Shown piece by piece: positions 44,260 through 52,777 of a stretch of 64,000 bases of DNA. The notes below the pieces were generated by a model. It made no database searches and was not told the DNA's origin. It worked only from the letters and a program-made list of their open reading frames with translations. The position numbers and the translations under genes were made by a program. Position 1 is the stretch's first letter, and every line of letters starts with the position of its first letter. Origin of the DNA: Thalassobius sp047123305 (GTDB lineage: Bacteria; Pseudomonadota; Alphaproteobacteria; Rhodobacterales; Rhodobacteraceae); contig NZ_CP138918.1 in assembly GCF_047123305.1 (NCBI RefSeq), forward strand, positions 62,001-126,000. Reading direction: 5' to 3'.

Positions 44260-45057
44260 TTAGCCTTCGGGCGCCTGCGACAGGTAGGCCAGCGCTTCGG
44301 CATGGATCTGGGGGTTGGCTGCAGCCACAACGCGCCCGCCTTCATGCACCGGATTGCCCTGCCAGTCGGTCACCACGCCGCCTGCCGCCTCAACCACCCC
44401 AATGGGCGCCTGAATGTCGTAGCTTTGCAACCCGGCTTCGATCACCAGGTCAATCTGCCCTGTCGCAACAAGGGCATAACCATAGCAATCCATTCCGTAG
44501 CGAGTCAGTTTCACCTGCTTTTCGACACTCTGAAAGCCCAGCCTCTCCGCCTCAGAGCCAACTTCGGGGAAGGTGGTGAACAAAACGGCCTCGGACAGAG
44601 GGCGCGCCGCGCGGGTTTTCAGATCCCGTGGCCCCTGCGGGCCGGTCATTTCCGACTGCCCCAAACCGCCCCAGAACCGCTCCCCGATGTAGGGTTGGTC
44701 GATCATGCCGAAGATCGGGCCACTGGCATCGGAGACCGCGATCAACACCCCCCAGGTTGGGGTGCCACTCATGAAGCCACGGGTGCCATCAATCGGGTCC
44801 AGCACCCAGGACAGGCCTGAGGTGCCGTCTTTGCGGCCAAACTCTTCGCCAATAATGGTGTCATGGGGGCGCTCTGTGGCCAGAATGGCCCGCATGGCCC
44901 GTTCTGCAGCCCGGTCGGCGACAGTGACGGGGTCAAACCCCTCGCTCAGCTTGTTTTCCGCATCCAGCCCGGGGGCACGAAAATGCGGCAGGATTGCCGC
45001 ACGCGCCGCATCTGCAAGCGCATGGGCCGTTTCAATGATCTGTTTGGCGTCCTGCAT
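44260..45057 (-). CDS. hisN: HisN-type phosphatase of the inositol monophosphatase family
   Basis: 265 residues. Metal-site motifs: GEEFG (Glu), WVLDPIDGTRGF (Asp-Pro-Ile-Asp), and YDIQAPIGVVEAAGGVVTDW at the third Asp. The YDIQAP and RGFMSGTP segments match the HisN (histidinol-phosphate phosphatase) subgroup common in alphaproteobacteria, rather than SuhB or CysQ; activity on other sugar phosphates is possible. Starts at 45057; separate promoter likely. Confidence 0.88.
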   Translation of the reverse strand: MQDAKQIIETAHALADAARAAILPHFRAPGLDAENKLSEGFDPVTVADRAAERAMRAILATERPHDTIIGEEFGRKDGTSGLSWVLDPIDGTRGFMSGTPTWGVLIAVSDASGPIFGMIDQPYIGERFWGGLGQSEMTGPQGPRDLKTRAARPLSEAVLFTTFPEVGSEAERLGFQSVEKQVKLTRYGMDCYGYALVATGQIDLVIEAGLQSYDIQAPIGVVEAAGGVVTDWQGNPVHEGGRVVAAANPQIHAEALAYLSQAPEG

Positions 45058-45142
45058 GAGCCCCTCCGTCGTTTGCCAAAGGGGTAGCCTGTTCGCACCG
45101 GCGGCTCAAGCGGTCAGGTGAACCGCTTGTAAACCGCTTCTT

Positions 45143-45514
45143 TCAAGCAACGTCCGACAGGCAGCGGGCCAGTTCAAACAGACGCTTGCGCTGATGTTCG
45201 GGGATCCCATAGTAGGACCGCACCAGATCCATCGCTTCTTTGTCAGCGATCAGATCAGATGGCACAATCTGTTTGCCCTCCGCATCCTCGCTGTCACCGT
45301 CCAGACCTTCGAAGAAAAAGCTGACTTCAACATTCAGCGCTTCTGCGATGTTCCACAGCCGCGAGGCGCTGACCCGGTTGGTGCCGGTTTCATACTTCTG
45401 AATCTGTTGAAACTTGATGCCCACCATTTCGGCAAGCTGCTGCTGGGTCATCCCAACCATCCAGCGGCGATGACGGATACGTTTACCAACATGCACGTCG
45501 ACAGGGTGCGCCAT
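45143..45514 (-). CDS. XRE-family transcriptional regulator
   Basis: 123 residues. The helix-turn-helix occupies about residues 10-65 (RIRHRRWMVGMTQQQLAEMV, GIKFQQIQKYETGTNRVSAS), followed by an acidic linker and a short helical tail (YYGIPEHQRKRLFELARCLS). This single-HTH architecture is a common alphaproteobacterial type. The ATG at 45514 has a strong AAGGAG; an in-frame start at 45535 is less good. Targets unknown. Confidence 0.88.
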   Translation of the reverse strand: MAHPVDVHVGKRIRHRRWMVGMTQQQLAEMVGIKFQQIQKYETGTNRVSASRLWNIAEALNVEVSFFFEGLDGDSEDAEGKQIVPSDLIADKEAMDLVRSYYGIPEHQRKRLFELARCLSDVA

Positions 45515-45796
45515 GTGCGACTCCTTAAATACCAATTCCCATGTCAGACTTCCGCCCTGTCCCCCGTAACATTCCGGTAATTAAGGCTGTCTGTTCTGTT
45601 ACTGGGTTCCGAACTTACCGGAAAACGCGATTCTATCAAGAATAAACACACGTTTTGGGTGCAGTCGGGACGTCAAAATATCGACACTGCTGCATATGTT
45701 CCCCTGCGTCCTGCGACGCCTCAGCTTTTGACAGCGATGCTGCAACGCGGCATAAACAGGACAGGAGCGAGGCAATAGGACAAAATGGGGGGCAGC

Positions 45797-46756
45797 ATGC
45801 GCGCGTTTCAAGTCAGGGATTTTACCACAAAACCAGACATTTACGATATACCTGAGCCCGTTCCCGCACCGGGGGAAGCGCGGGTCACAATCCAAGCCTG
45901 CGGATTAAACTTTGCCGATCTGTTGATGATGAAGGGCCGTTATCAGGACACGCCCAAGCCGCCCTTCACCCTGGGCCTTGAGATGGCGGGCACTGTTGAA
46001 TCCTTGGGCAAAGACACAACCGGACCTGCACCGGGAGCGCGTGTTGCAATCTACAGTGGCAGCGGTGGCTTGGCAGAAAAGGGCTGTTTTCCGGTGGACC
46101 GGCTGGTTCCGATTCCCGATGAAATGTCGTTTGAGCACGCCGCCGCCTTTCAGATCGCCTATGGCACCAGCCATGTGGCGCTGAAACATCGGGCGCGGAT
46201 GCAGCCCGGAGAGACATTGCTGGTGCTCGGCGCCGCTGGGGGCGTTGGGTTAACAGCGGTTGAGATTGGCAAACTGATGGGGGCGACAGTCATCGCCTGC
46301 GCCCGTGGCGCGGACAAGCTGGAGGTGGCCCGTCAGGCCGGCGCCGACCATTTGATCGACGCCAAAACGCAGGACATCCGGGCCGAAGTGAAGGCGCTTG
46401 GTGGGGCAGATGTGGTCTATGATCCGGTGGGTGGTGACCAGTGGGAGGCCGCGTTCCGCGCTTGCAAACCCGAAGCCCGGCTGATCCCGATCGGCTTTGC
46501 CTCGGGTGAGGTGCCGCAGATCCCGGCGAACCATATGCTGGTGAAAAACCTCACGGTTCTGGGGCTGTATTGGGGCGGCTACCTGAAGTTTGCCCCCGCG
46601 GTCCTGACTGAAAGCATGACCGAATTGTTCCAATGGTACGCCGAGGGCAAGCTGCGCCCTCATGTCAGCCATGTCTTGCCACTGGACCGGGCCGCAGAAG
46701 GTCTGGAATTGCTTAAAAGCCGCAAGTCGACCGGTAAGGTGGTGATCACACCTTAA
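45797..46756 (+). CDS. Quinone oxidoreductase-type zinc-independent dehydrogenase
   Basis: 319-residue MDR-superfamily NADPH:quinone/enone reductase. N-terminal GroES-like domain with CGLNFADLLMMKGRYQ, and the NADPH Rossmann motif VLGAAGGVGLTAVEIGK near residue 145. The zinc-ligand cysteines of alcohol dehydrogenases are absent. The start at 45797 (MRAFQVRDFT) has GGGGGGC upstream; an ATG at 45785 is possible. It is divergent from the XRE gene across a 282-base gap in which I see no other gene. Confidence 0.92.
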   Translation: MRAFQVRDFTTKPDIYDIPEPVPAPGEARVTIQACGLNFADLLMMKGRYQDTPKPPFTLGLEMAGTVESLGKDTTGPAPGARVAIYSGSGGLAEKGCFPVDRLVPIPDEMSFEHAAAFQIAYGTSHVALKHRARMQPGETLLVLGAAGGVGLTAVEIGKLMGATVIACARGADKLEVARQAGADHLIDAKTQDIRAEVKALGGADVVYDPVGGDQWEAAFRACKPEARLIPIGFASGEVPQIPANHMLVKNLTVLGLYWGGYLKFAPAVLTESMTELFQWYAEGKLRPHVSHVLPLDRAAEGLELLKSRKSTGKVVITP

Positions 46757-46804
46757 TCAAGTTTAACGCGCCCTGATCAAGGTGTTCACAGAGTTTAACG
46801 CGGC

Positions 46805-47656
46805 TCACATCGTCCGGTAGGCCTGCCGCAGCTGATCACACAGCACCTTCACAACCTCACCTTTGCCTTTCTCGGTCGCATAGAGGTTGATGTTCTGCTG
46901 TGTCAGCTCTGGCAGGGTGCCGCCATGATCTGTCGCCTCCAGATGGTCCGGTTTGGTGCCCTCAAGCATCGCATGCAAAGCCAGATCGGCGCTGACCGTC
47001 GCCTCAATGGTGCGATCGCTGTCGGTTTCTACCGCAAGCTCCCAGGGAATATTCGCCTCTTCCAAGGCGGCAATAACCCCACTTCGGAAAATGCAGCGCC
47101 GCCCAAAGGCCAGACGCAGCGGCCGTTGCTTCCAGGCGTTGCCATGTTTCGCACCGATCCACTGTAGCGGTTTGGTGGTCAGGGTCTCGCCATCAGAGGC
47201 CACGCCGATTTCCGTGGTCAGCGTCACATCCACTTCGCCCCGGCGATAAAGGTCCATCAGCTCTTTGGTGAACGAGGTCACCAGCTGCACCTTCATGCGG
47301 GGATAGCGCGCCGTAAACATCTGCAAGACCTGCGGAACCGCCGGATACACAATGTCCACCGGCACGCCCAAAACGATTTCTCCCTCGAATTTCTGGTCGG
47401 TCAACCGCTCGATCACCTCATCGTTGAGGGTCACCATCCGGCGGGCATAGGCCAATAGCTGTTCGCCCGAGGCCGTCAGACTGACGGAACGGCTGGAGCG
47501 GTCCAACAGGTTGAGACCCAGAAGTTCCTCCAGCCTTTTCAACTGCATAGAAACCGCCGACTGGGTCAGGTTCAGAAAACCGGCCGCGCGGGTCACACCG
47601 CCAAGTTCGGCCACAGCCACAAAAGAGCGCAACGTGGTGACGTCGAGATTTCTCAT
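46805..47656 (-). CDS. LysR-type transcriptional regulator
   Basis: 283 residues. The N-terminal winged helix (LDVTTLRSFVAVAELGGVTR, AAGFLNLTQSAVSMQLKRLE) is followed by an effector-binding domain (GEIVLGVPVDIVYPAVPQVL). The effector cannot be predicted. It is divergent from a DUF1127 gene (126-base gap), a possible target. A direct repeat AGTTTAACGCG lies just after its stop (46757-46804). Confidence 0.92.
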   Translation of the reverse strand: MRNLDVTTLRSFVAVAELGGVTRAAGFLNLTQSAVSMQLKRLEELLGLNLLDRSSRSVSLTASGEQLLAYARRMVTLNDEVIERLTDQKFEGEIVLGVPVDIVYPAVPQVLQMFTARYPRMKVQLVTSFTKELMDLYRRGEVDVTLTTEIGVASDGETLTTKPLQWIGAKHGNAWKQRPLRLAFGRRCIFRSGVIAALEEANIPWELAVETDSDRTIEATVSADLALHAMLEGTKPDHLEATDHGGTLPELTQQNINLYATEKGKGEVVKVLCDQLRQAYRTM

Positions 47657-47782
47657 ATATCACAATCCTTGATATTTGAATTGCCAAACATTCATTTCCA
47701 CAATGAAAGCGACTCAGGCATATACATCACCAAGAATGATAAGACCTCCTCAACAAATCACAATCAAGAAAGTGACACCGCC

Positions 47783-47998
47783 ATGATCACCGTTGCTTCC
47801 AACGCCGCCATCCGTCTCTCCGCCCCCCGCGTTTCCCTGCTGTCGCGCCTGATGGGCCTCGAATCGCTGTACCGTCAGCGCCGCGCCCTGCGCAGCCTGG
47901 ACGCCCGTGCCCTGACCGATCTGGGCCTGTCCCGCGCCGAAGCTGAGGCCGAAGCGGCCCGCCCGGTTTGGGACGCCCCGACCAATTGGGTTAAATAA
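47783..47998 (+). CDS. DUF1127 small protein
   Basis: 71 residues with the DUF1127 core: YRQRRALRSLDARALTDLGL, SRAEAEAEAARPVWDAP. Small arginine-rich DUF1127 proteins are common in Rhodobacterales and Rhizobiales; some bind RNA and affect phosphate metabolism. The ATG at 47783 gives the normal length. A strong terminator follows. Confidence 0.9.
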   Translation: MITVASNAAIRLSAPRVSLLSRLMGLESLYRQRRALRSLDARALTDLGLSRAEAEAEAARPVWDAPTNWVK

Positions 47999-48037
47999 AC
48001 CCAACTTTCGCACGTATTGAGCGAAATTGATCCGATT

Positions 48038-48065
48038 AGGAGGCGCGATTTGCGCCTCCTTTTGC
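48038..48065 (+). terminator. Terminator of the DUF1127 gene
   Basis: AGGAGGCGC-GATTT-GCGCCTCCTTTTGC on the + strand, 40 bases after the stop. Confidence 0.9.
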
Positions 48066-48114
48066 GTTCTGACCCTTGAAATGAGGCCGCCCCTACCCGA
48101 TATTTGCGCTAAGA

Positions 48115-48130
48115 CCCCAAACCTTTGGGG
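48115..48130 (+). promoter_or_regulatory. Leader hairpin before the BAX-inhibitor-1 gene
   Basis: CCCCAAA-CC-TTTGGGG, a 7-bp perfect stem 26 bases before the start codon. A conserved leader (ybhL motif) is known before homologous genes in Rhizobiales; I cannot tell whether this is related. Confidence 0.4.
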
Positions 48131-48156
48131 CTGAGACACATTTATCGGAGGCTTTT

Positions 48157-48936
48157 ATGGCTGAATTCGACACCATCCGGAGCGCAGCGGGTGCCCGTGC
48201 CGCACAGATTGACGAGGGTCTGCGCGCTCACATGAACAAAGTTTACGGCACCATGTCCGTAGGCATGCTGATCACCGCACTGGCCGCTTGGGCCATCGCG
48301 GGTCTGGCCGTCACCACGGATCCATCGCAGGCTGCGGCGCAGATCGGCGCGGACCGCTACCTGACCAGCCTGGGTTATGCGATCTACGCCAGCCCGCTGA
48401 AATGGGTGATCATGTTCGGCCCGCTGGCCTTCATCTTCTTCGGTTGGGGCGCGCTGATGCGCAAAGGCTCCGCAGCGGCCGTACAGCTGGGTTTCTTTGC
48501 CTTCGCCACCGTTATTGGCCTGTCGCTGAGCTCAATCTTCCTGATCTACACCCCGTTCTCGATCGTGCAGACCTTCCTGGTAACCGCCATTGCCTTTGCG
48601 GGCCTGTCGATGTTCGGCTACGTCACCAAACGGAACCTCTCCGGCATGGGCACCTTCCTGATGATGGGTGTGATCGGCCTGATCGTGGCAATGATCGTGA
48701 ACATCTTCCTGCAATCTCCGGTCATGATGTACGCAATCTCGGCCATTGGCCTGCTGATCTTTGCCGCGCTGACCGCGTTCCACACGCAGGAAATCAAGAA
48801 CACCTACGTTGCCTACGCATCGCACGGCGATCAGGAGTGGATGGACAAAGCCGCCTTTGACGGCGCGCTGAGCCTCTACATCAGCTTCCTGAACATGTTC
48901 CAGTTCCTGCTGATGTTCATGGGCGACAGCGAGTAA
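48157..48936 (+). CDS. BAX inhibitor-1/YccA-family membrane protein
   Basis: 259 residues with seven predicted helices. N-terminal cytoplasmic part MAEFDTIRSAAGARAAQIDE, then helices from MSVGMLITALAAWAIAGLAV onwards. The C-terminal acidic pore-region segment IKNTYVAYASHGDQEWMDKA and the final helix (FLNMFQFLLMFMGDSE) are family-typical. Bacterial homologues act as Ca2+ leak channels or bind FtsH; the role here is unknown. GGAGG lies 6-10 bases before the ATG. Confidence 0.93.
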   Translation: MAEFDTIRSAAGARAAQIDEGLRAHMNKVYGTMSVGMLITALAAWAIAGLAVTTDPSQAAAQIGADRYLTSLGYAIYASPLKWVIMFGPLAFIFFGWGALMRKGSAAAVQLGFFAFATVIGLSLSSIFLIYTPFSIVQTFLVTAIAFAGLSMFGYVTKRNLSGMGTFLMMGVIGLIVAMIVNIFLQSPVMMYAISAIGLLIFAALTAFHTQEIKNTYVAYASHGDQEWMDKAAFDGALSLYISFLNMFQFLLMFMGDSE

Positions 48937-48958
48937 TCGCTTGGTTAACACGAATTTC

Positions 48959-48992
48959 GAAAGGCCGGTCCCAGTGACCGGCCTTTTCTTTT
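48959..48992 (+). terminator. Terminator of the BAX-inhibitor-1 gene
   Basis: AAGGCCGGTC-CCAGT-GACCGGCCTTTTCTTTT, 25 bases after the stop. Confidence 0.95.
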
Positions 48993-49069
48993 GGAGATGT
49001 CTGCATTTCGTGTTGGCTTCCGGTCCACAGAATATAGGCTGGTGTGCGAACCCATTGGAGACACTAAAA

Positions 49070-49522
49070 TTGCAAGAAGATTTGAAGGCATATTCTATAG
49101 CGCTCGCGGGGATCCTTGATGCCCACATGCAGAAAGCGAAAGAGACCCTGACCGTAGCATTGTCCAAGCTACCGCAGGAAACCAAGGAAATACAATTCGG
49201 GCTTCATCCACCCCAAGAGCCAGACGGTAGGTTTTCTGTTATCTTGCATCTTGTTGGCCCGAACTTGTTCACTCTGAACAAGGCGATCGACGGCCACAGG
49301 GTTCTATTTGACGTGCGATTTGTCGATGGAAAAATTAAGCCTGACGTCCCGATGTTTGATCCTTTCGACCAACCGTTCTCAGTTAACGATGCAATTGTTG
49401 AAACGGCTGCGAGTTGGTTGGAGAAAATCTGGGACACAATCGACCGAAAAGCTGATTGCCCGCCCGCCCTGATTTTCGGCGAGGATGGATGGGGAGAGGG
49501 GATGCCAAAACGGCTATCGTGA
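49070..49522 (+). CDS. Orphan hypothetical protein, possibly TTG start
   Basis: About 150 residues from a TTG at 49070, which has GGAG 10-13 bases upstream. An open frame back to 48941 would run through the terminator of the previous gene, so the longer start is rejected. The protein is soluble and mixed alpha/beta (HAMQKAKETLTV shown by its core MQKAKETLTVALSKLP, FSVILHLVGPNLFTLNKAID, LFDVRFVDGKIKPDVPMFDP); I do not recognise a domain. The base composition is visibly more AT-rich than in its neighbours and no operon partner exists, so horizontal gain is possible. Confidence 0.65.
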   Translation: MQEDLKAYSIALAGILDAHMQKAKETLTVALSKLPQETKEIQFGLHPPQEPDGRFSVILHLVGPNLFTLNKAIDGHRVLFDVRFVDGKIKPDVPMFDPFDQPFSVNDAIVETAASWLEKIWDTIDRKADCPPALIFGEDGWGEGMPKRLS

Positions 49523-49686
49523 AGCACGCTAGGTTTGAGGATTGCTATGAATCCGATGACCTGCACTATGCTCGAAGGAGTTCAAAAAACTCATTATCAG
49601 GCGGTATTCCGTTGCGCGCAAAACAACAATTGACATCTCCGTCGAGATACTATGCTGCTGGCTCCTCCCCACAGAGGCCGAGACAT

Positions 49687-49712
49687 GAAAAAGGGCGCCA
49701 GAAGCGCCCCGT
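49687..49712 (-). terminator. Terminator of the GNAT gene
   Basis: On the minus strand GGGCGC-TTCTG-GCGCCC is followed by TTTTTC, 23 bases after the stop at 49735. Confidence 0.85.
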
Positions 49713-49734
49713 TCAGTTCCGTTGATCTGGCAGG

Positions 49735-50262
49735 TCAGTCCAGCTTGCGCCACATCTCAATCGCCGGGAAGGTGATCCCCTGCGCCAGCGGCACGTTCAA
49801 TTCTCGTCCTTCGGCGAATCCCAGCGCCTTATAGAATCGCAAGGCCGTGCGGGTCGACAGGCACTGCAGCTCCGTCACACCAGAGCGGCGTGCATCGCGG
49901 ATCACATGGCGCATCAGCGCCTGTCCCAGTCCCTGACGGAGGTGGTCAGGATCCGTTGCCACATGGCGTATATGGCCCACCCCGGCACGCCCCCGGCTGC
50001 GGCTGGGCGCGGCTTTGGTCCAGCCGCCAGCGGCCAGAATTTGGCCTTCATGCTCAATCACATAATAGGTACCAGATGCCAACAAAGTGGGGTTAGCACG
50101 TGAGATCAACGGCACCGCGGTGACCATGGTGGAGGGGGGATAATCCCGCTTCAACAGGCGTGGATAGCTGCGCGCCAGTAAGGCCTCCACACCGGCATGA
50201 TCTGCGGGTGTGGCGGGGCGGAGCTTCAGCAGCTGCGGCGATGTTTGCGATAACATTCCCAT
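49735..50262 (-). CDS. GNAT N-acetyltransferase
   Basis: 175 residues. The acetyl-CoA binding core is IRHVATDPDHLRQGLGQALM near residue 110, followed by LQCLSTRTALRFYKALGFAE, typical of GNATs. Substrate unknown. The start at 50262 or 50256 is chosen because the extension from 50298 shows no ribosome-binding site. It lies downstream of rpmG on the same strand, with a terminator between. Confidence 0.85.
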   Translation of the reverse strand: MGMLSQTSPQLLKLRPATPADHAGVEALLARSYPRLLKRDYPPSTMVTAVPLISRANPTLLASGTYYVIEHEGQILAAGGWTKAAPSRSRGRAGVGHIRHVATDPDHLRQGLGQALMRHVIRDARRSGVTELQCLSTRTALRFYKALGFAEGRELNVPLAQGITFPAIEMWRKLD

Positions 50263-50305
50263 GGTCTCAGCATTCCACAAGCGGATGGGCTGGCGCAAGG
50301 GGCAT

Positions 50306-50349
50306 CAAAAAGAAAACGCCGCGTCGGGAAATCCCAGACGCGGCGTTTT
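50306..50349 (-). terminator. Terminator of rpmG
   Basis: AACGCCGCGTC-GGGAAATCCCA-GACGCGGCGTT, 11 bp, with a T-rich run on the minus strand (TTTTCTTTTTG); the other side also has a short T-run. Confidence 0.92.
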
Positions 50350-50371
50350 ACAAAACCAGATAGGTCAGATC

Positions 50372-50539
50372 TTACTTGATCTTACCTTCTTTGTATTCGA
50401 CGTGCTTACGCACAACCGGATCGTACTTACGTACAATCATTTTTTCGGTCATGGTGCGGGCATTTTTCTTGGTCACATAGAAGTGGCCCGTGCCAGCGGT
50501 CGAGTTCAGACGGATTTTGATCGTCGTCGGCTTCGCCAT
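50372..50539 (-). CDS. rpmG: 50S ribosomal protein L33
   Basis: 55 residues, with the signature KPTTIKIRLNSTAGTGHFYV and TKKNARTMTEKMIVRKYDPV. This is the short, cysteine-free form of L33, without the CXXC zinc pairs of the zinc-binding form. The ATG at 50539 is preceded by GGAGA. Its own terminator follows, so it is monocistronic. Confidence 0.95.
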   Translation of the reverse strand: MAKPTTIKIRLNSTAGTGHFYVTKKNARTMTEKMIVRKYDPVVRKHVEYKEGKIK

Positions 50540-50730
50540 TGTTATATCTCCAGTCTCAGTCGAAACGGGTCAGTCGGGCCGTCCCGTGGAATGCTTGAAG
50601 CCTGCCTTTTAAGGGATCACGCCCCCGAGTCAACAGCAATATGACAGGAATCTGAGCCTATTCCAAAAACCCTTTGTTTTTCGGCCCTTCGTGGCCAATG
50701 CCCCCTGATCGAAGCAGGGAAATTCCTATG

Positions 50731-51141
50731 CGCGGAGGGCCTGTAAGCCGGATTCTGTCGTAGACGAGTCGCCCCGTCCGAGATGACCATTCATCTAGGC
50801 CTGCTGTTGCCAACAGACCTCTAGCTGCCAACCCGGGCTTCTGGGTCAAGGCCGACCCTGCGGACACGCCGCGTGAAGCCCCTATTCGGCATTGCTCCGG
50901 GTGGGGCTTGCCGTGCCGGTTCTGTTGCCAGACCCGCGGTGGGCTCTTACCCCACCGTTTCACCCTTACCCCGTCGGAGGTGTCCTTGGCGAACCAACGA
51001 CCCGCGAGGCGGTCTGTTTTCTGTGGCGCTTTCCCTGGGGTTGCCCCCGCCGGGCGTTACCCGGCACCCTTGCCTTGTGGAGTCCGGACTTTCCTCTCGT
51101 GACCGGTTACCCTGCCACCAGCGGCCATCCGGCCCTCCGCG
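50731..51141 (-). ncRNA. rnpB: RNase P RNA (type A)
   Basis: About 411 bases. Universal conserved parts are read on the minus strand: GAGGAAAGTCCGGACTCCAC near the 5' end (CR I), AGGGTGAAACGGTGGGGTAA, ACAGAA/GGCAACAGAA segments and AGAGG-TCTG, and near the 3' end GACAGAATCCGGCTTACAGG (CR V). The ends are set by P1: GCGGAGGGCC (51140-51131) pairs with GGCCCTCCGC (50741-50732). It provides the catalytic RNA for tRNA 5' maturation. Open frames across it are spurious. Confidence 0.97.
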
Positions 51142-51201
51142 CGTGGCTGGGTCTACGGGGAAAGCCCTGCGTGGTCAATGTTTCCGAAGGTGTTTTCCAG
51201 C

Positions 51202-51924
51202 CTAGGAAAGACTGGACTGCGCCGGGTATCTTCGCGCTAGATCCGCCGCAGCGGCAAAGGTGTAGCCAGGTTCTTGCTTGCGCCCTTTTACAAAACGTTC
51301 GCTGAATTTTGCCAGATACACCGCACCGGGCATTTCACCTGTGGGGATATCGTAACCGATTTGGCGCAAAAGTTCACCAAACTCAACTATCCGATCGACG
51401 GTCCAAAAATTAGGATCATCGTGAATACCTTTCAATTTTGGGTTCGGCCAGATCGACAGATCCTGCAGAGCCAACCGCTCCCAGTCAAAGCGCGGCCCAG
51501 GGTCTCTCTTGCGCAAAGGCGCCATGTCGGAATGACCTATCACACCCTCAGGTGGGACGTTCCAGCGGGCCATCAGATCCGTCAGCAACGCCTCAAGAGA
51601 GGACATCAGAAGTTCAGAAAACGGCTCTGCCCCGCTGTTGGACAGCTCGATCCCGATCGAGCGCGAGTTCACATCGCCCTGCCCGCCCCAGGCCCCTGCC
51701 CCAGCATGCCAGGCGCGCATCTCGTCATCCACCAACTGCCAGATCTGACCGCAGCGACCAATCAGATAATGCGCTGACACCTCATGTTGCGGGTCCGACA
51801 GCCGCGCCAAAGCCGCCTGTGCGGTATCCATCGCGGTGTAATGCAGCACAATCAATTCGGGCCGCAAACCATCGCGGCGCGGCCCGAAGTTGGGGGATGG
51901 GTGCTGGATAATATCCATTGCCAT
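51202..51924 (-). CDS. AmpD-like N-acetylmuramoyl-L-alanine amidase
   Basis: 240-residue amidase_2 (type-2, zinc) domain protein that cuts the muramoyl-alanine bond. Zinc ligands: His28 (LIVLHYTAMD), a second His in VIGHSDMAPLRKRDPGPRFD and the Asp in KRDPG. No signal peptide is visible, so it is probably the cytoplasmic AmpD type used in peptidoglycan recycling. The start (51924 or 51918) is uncertain. It ends 60 bases before the rnpB 5' end on the same strand. Confidence 0.92.
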   Translation of the reverse strand: MAMDIIQHPSPNFGPRRDGLRPELIVLHYTAMDTAQAALARLSDPQHEVSAHYLIGRCGQIWQLVDDEMRAWHAGAGAWGGQGDVNSRSIGIELSNSGAEPFSELLMSSLEALLTDLMARWNVPPEGVIGHSDMAPLRKRDPGPRFDWERLALQDLSIWPNPKLKGIHDDPNFWTVDRIVEFGELLRQIGYDIPTGEMPGAVYLAKFSERFVKGRKQEPGYTFAAAADLARRYPAQSSLS

Positions 51925-51933
51925 CACGAATAC

Positions 51934-52647
51934 TTAGCCACCGGTGGCTTTGCGGTAGGCGCTGGGATCCCAGTGGCAGGCGTAGCCATCGCCATCGGGA
52001 TCAATGCCCAGACGGTCACGGCTGGGACCGCCTTTGGCCAGGAAGGCCGCCTGGGCCAAATCGGCCGAGGCATATTTGGCGCAGTTGCGATCGGCACGTG
52101 TCTGAGAGGCGGCAAAACGTTTATACAGCTGCGTGCCCACCGGGTGGGTGGTTTCCAGCGCAAAGGCCACAATGTTGGGCCCTTCATTACCGCTGCGCGA
52201 TGGCAGCTCTGTCGGTTCCACCAGCTTATACTGGGCGCGGTTCTGATCGATGCGGGCCTTGTCACCTTCGATGGTGCGCAGCGCTGCCACGTTTTCAAAG
52301 TTGTTCTCATCCGAGATGCCAGAGGCGTTCAGTGCCACAGCAGGGGCCGGATTGGACGGGCTGGCCTCCAGCGGGGTTTCGCCCGAGTTCAGCGCCGCGG
52401 CGGTGTCAGCAGCAAGGTTTTCAGCCTCGGAGGCAGGTTGCACAGCGCCGGTGGCGCTCAGCGGCTCGGAGGATACGGCAGCGGGTGCCGGCAAAGCTTC
52501 GCCATTCAAAGCGGCCTCACGCGCGGCCTGCTGACGCTGGTAATCGTCATAATCGCCAAACCCAACACCCGCTGCCGAATCCGGAACCGCCGGGGCACAT
52601 GCTGCCAGCCCCATTAGGGCCAAACCACCAAAGATATGTCGCATCAT
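51934..52647 (-). CDS. Lipoprotein with C-terminal excalibur domain
   Basis: 237 residues. Lipobox LAAC at residue 17 (MMRHIFGGLALMGLAAC), a long Ala/Glu/Pro-rich low-complexity linker, and a C-terminal excalibur-type calcium-binding motif DPDGDGYACHWDPSAY preceded by its partner Cys in DRNCAKYASADLAQAA. Function unknown; such domains sit in envelope proteins and nucleases, but no nuclease domain is visible. AGGA lies just before the tandem ATGs at 52647/52644. The amidase gene follows with a 9-base gap. Confidence 0.88.
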   Translation of the reverse strand: MMRHIFGGLALMGLAACAPAVPDSAAGVGFGDYDDYQRQQAAREAALNGEALPAPAAVSSEPLSATGAVQPASEAENLAADTAAALNSGETPLEASPSNPAPAVALNASGISDENNFENVAALRTIEGDKARIDQNRAQYKLVEPTELPSRSGNEGPNIVAFALETTHPVGTQLYKRFAASQTRADRNCAKYASADLAQAAFLAKGGPSRDRLGIDPDGDGYACHWDPSAYRKATGG

Positions 52648-52733
52648 CCGAATCCTGCCTGCTCTTTGCCGTTCTTTGCCTGTCTTTTCAGCCGTTTCCC
52701 ACGCAGTCTCATCCGCGATAGATACGGGCCTCA

Positions 52734-52764
52734 AGAAAAAGGCCCGAGCCATGCCCGGGCCTTG
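52734..52764 (-). terminator. Terminator of gatCA
   Basis: On the minus strand GGCCCGGG-CATGG-CTCGGGCC (one mismatch) is followed by TTTTTC, shortly after the gatA stop. Confidence 0.88.
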
Positions 52765-52777
52765 TTTCAAAGACGTC

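Noticed and set aside
48941..49069. N-terminal extension of the orphan gene
   Set aside because: It would be translated through the terminator of the BAX-inhibitor-1 gene; a TTG with an RBS is available at 49070.
50873..51305. Three overlapping + strand frames of 64-137 residues
   Set aside because: They lie over the RNase P RNA, whose conserved regions and P1 pairing are clear.
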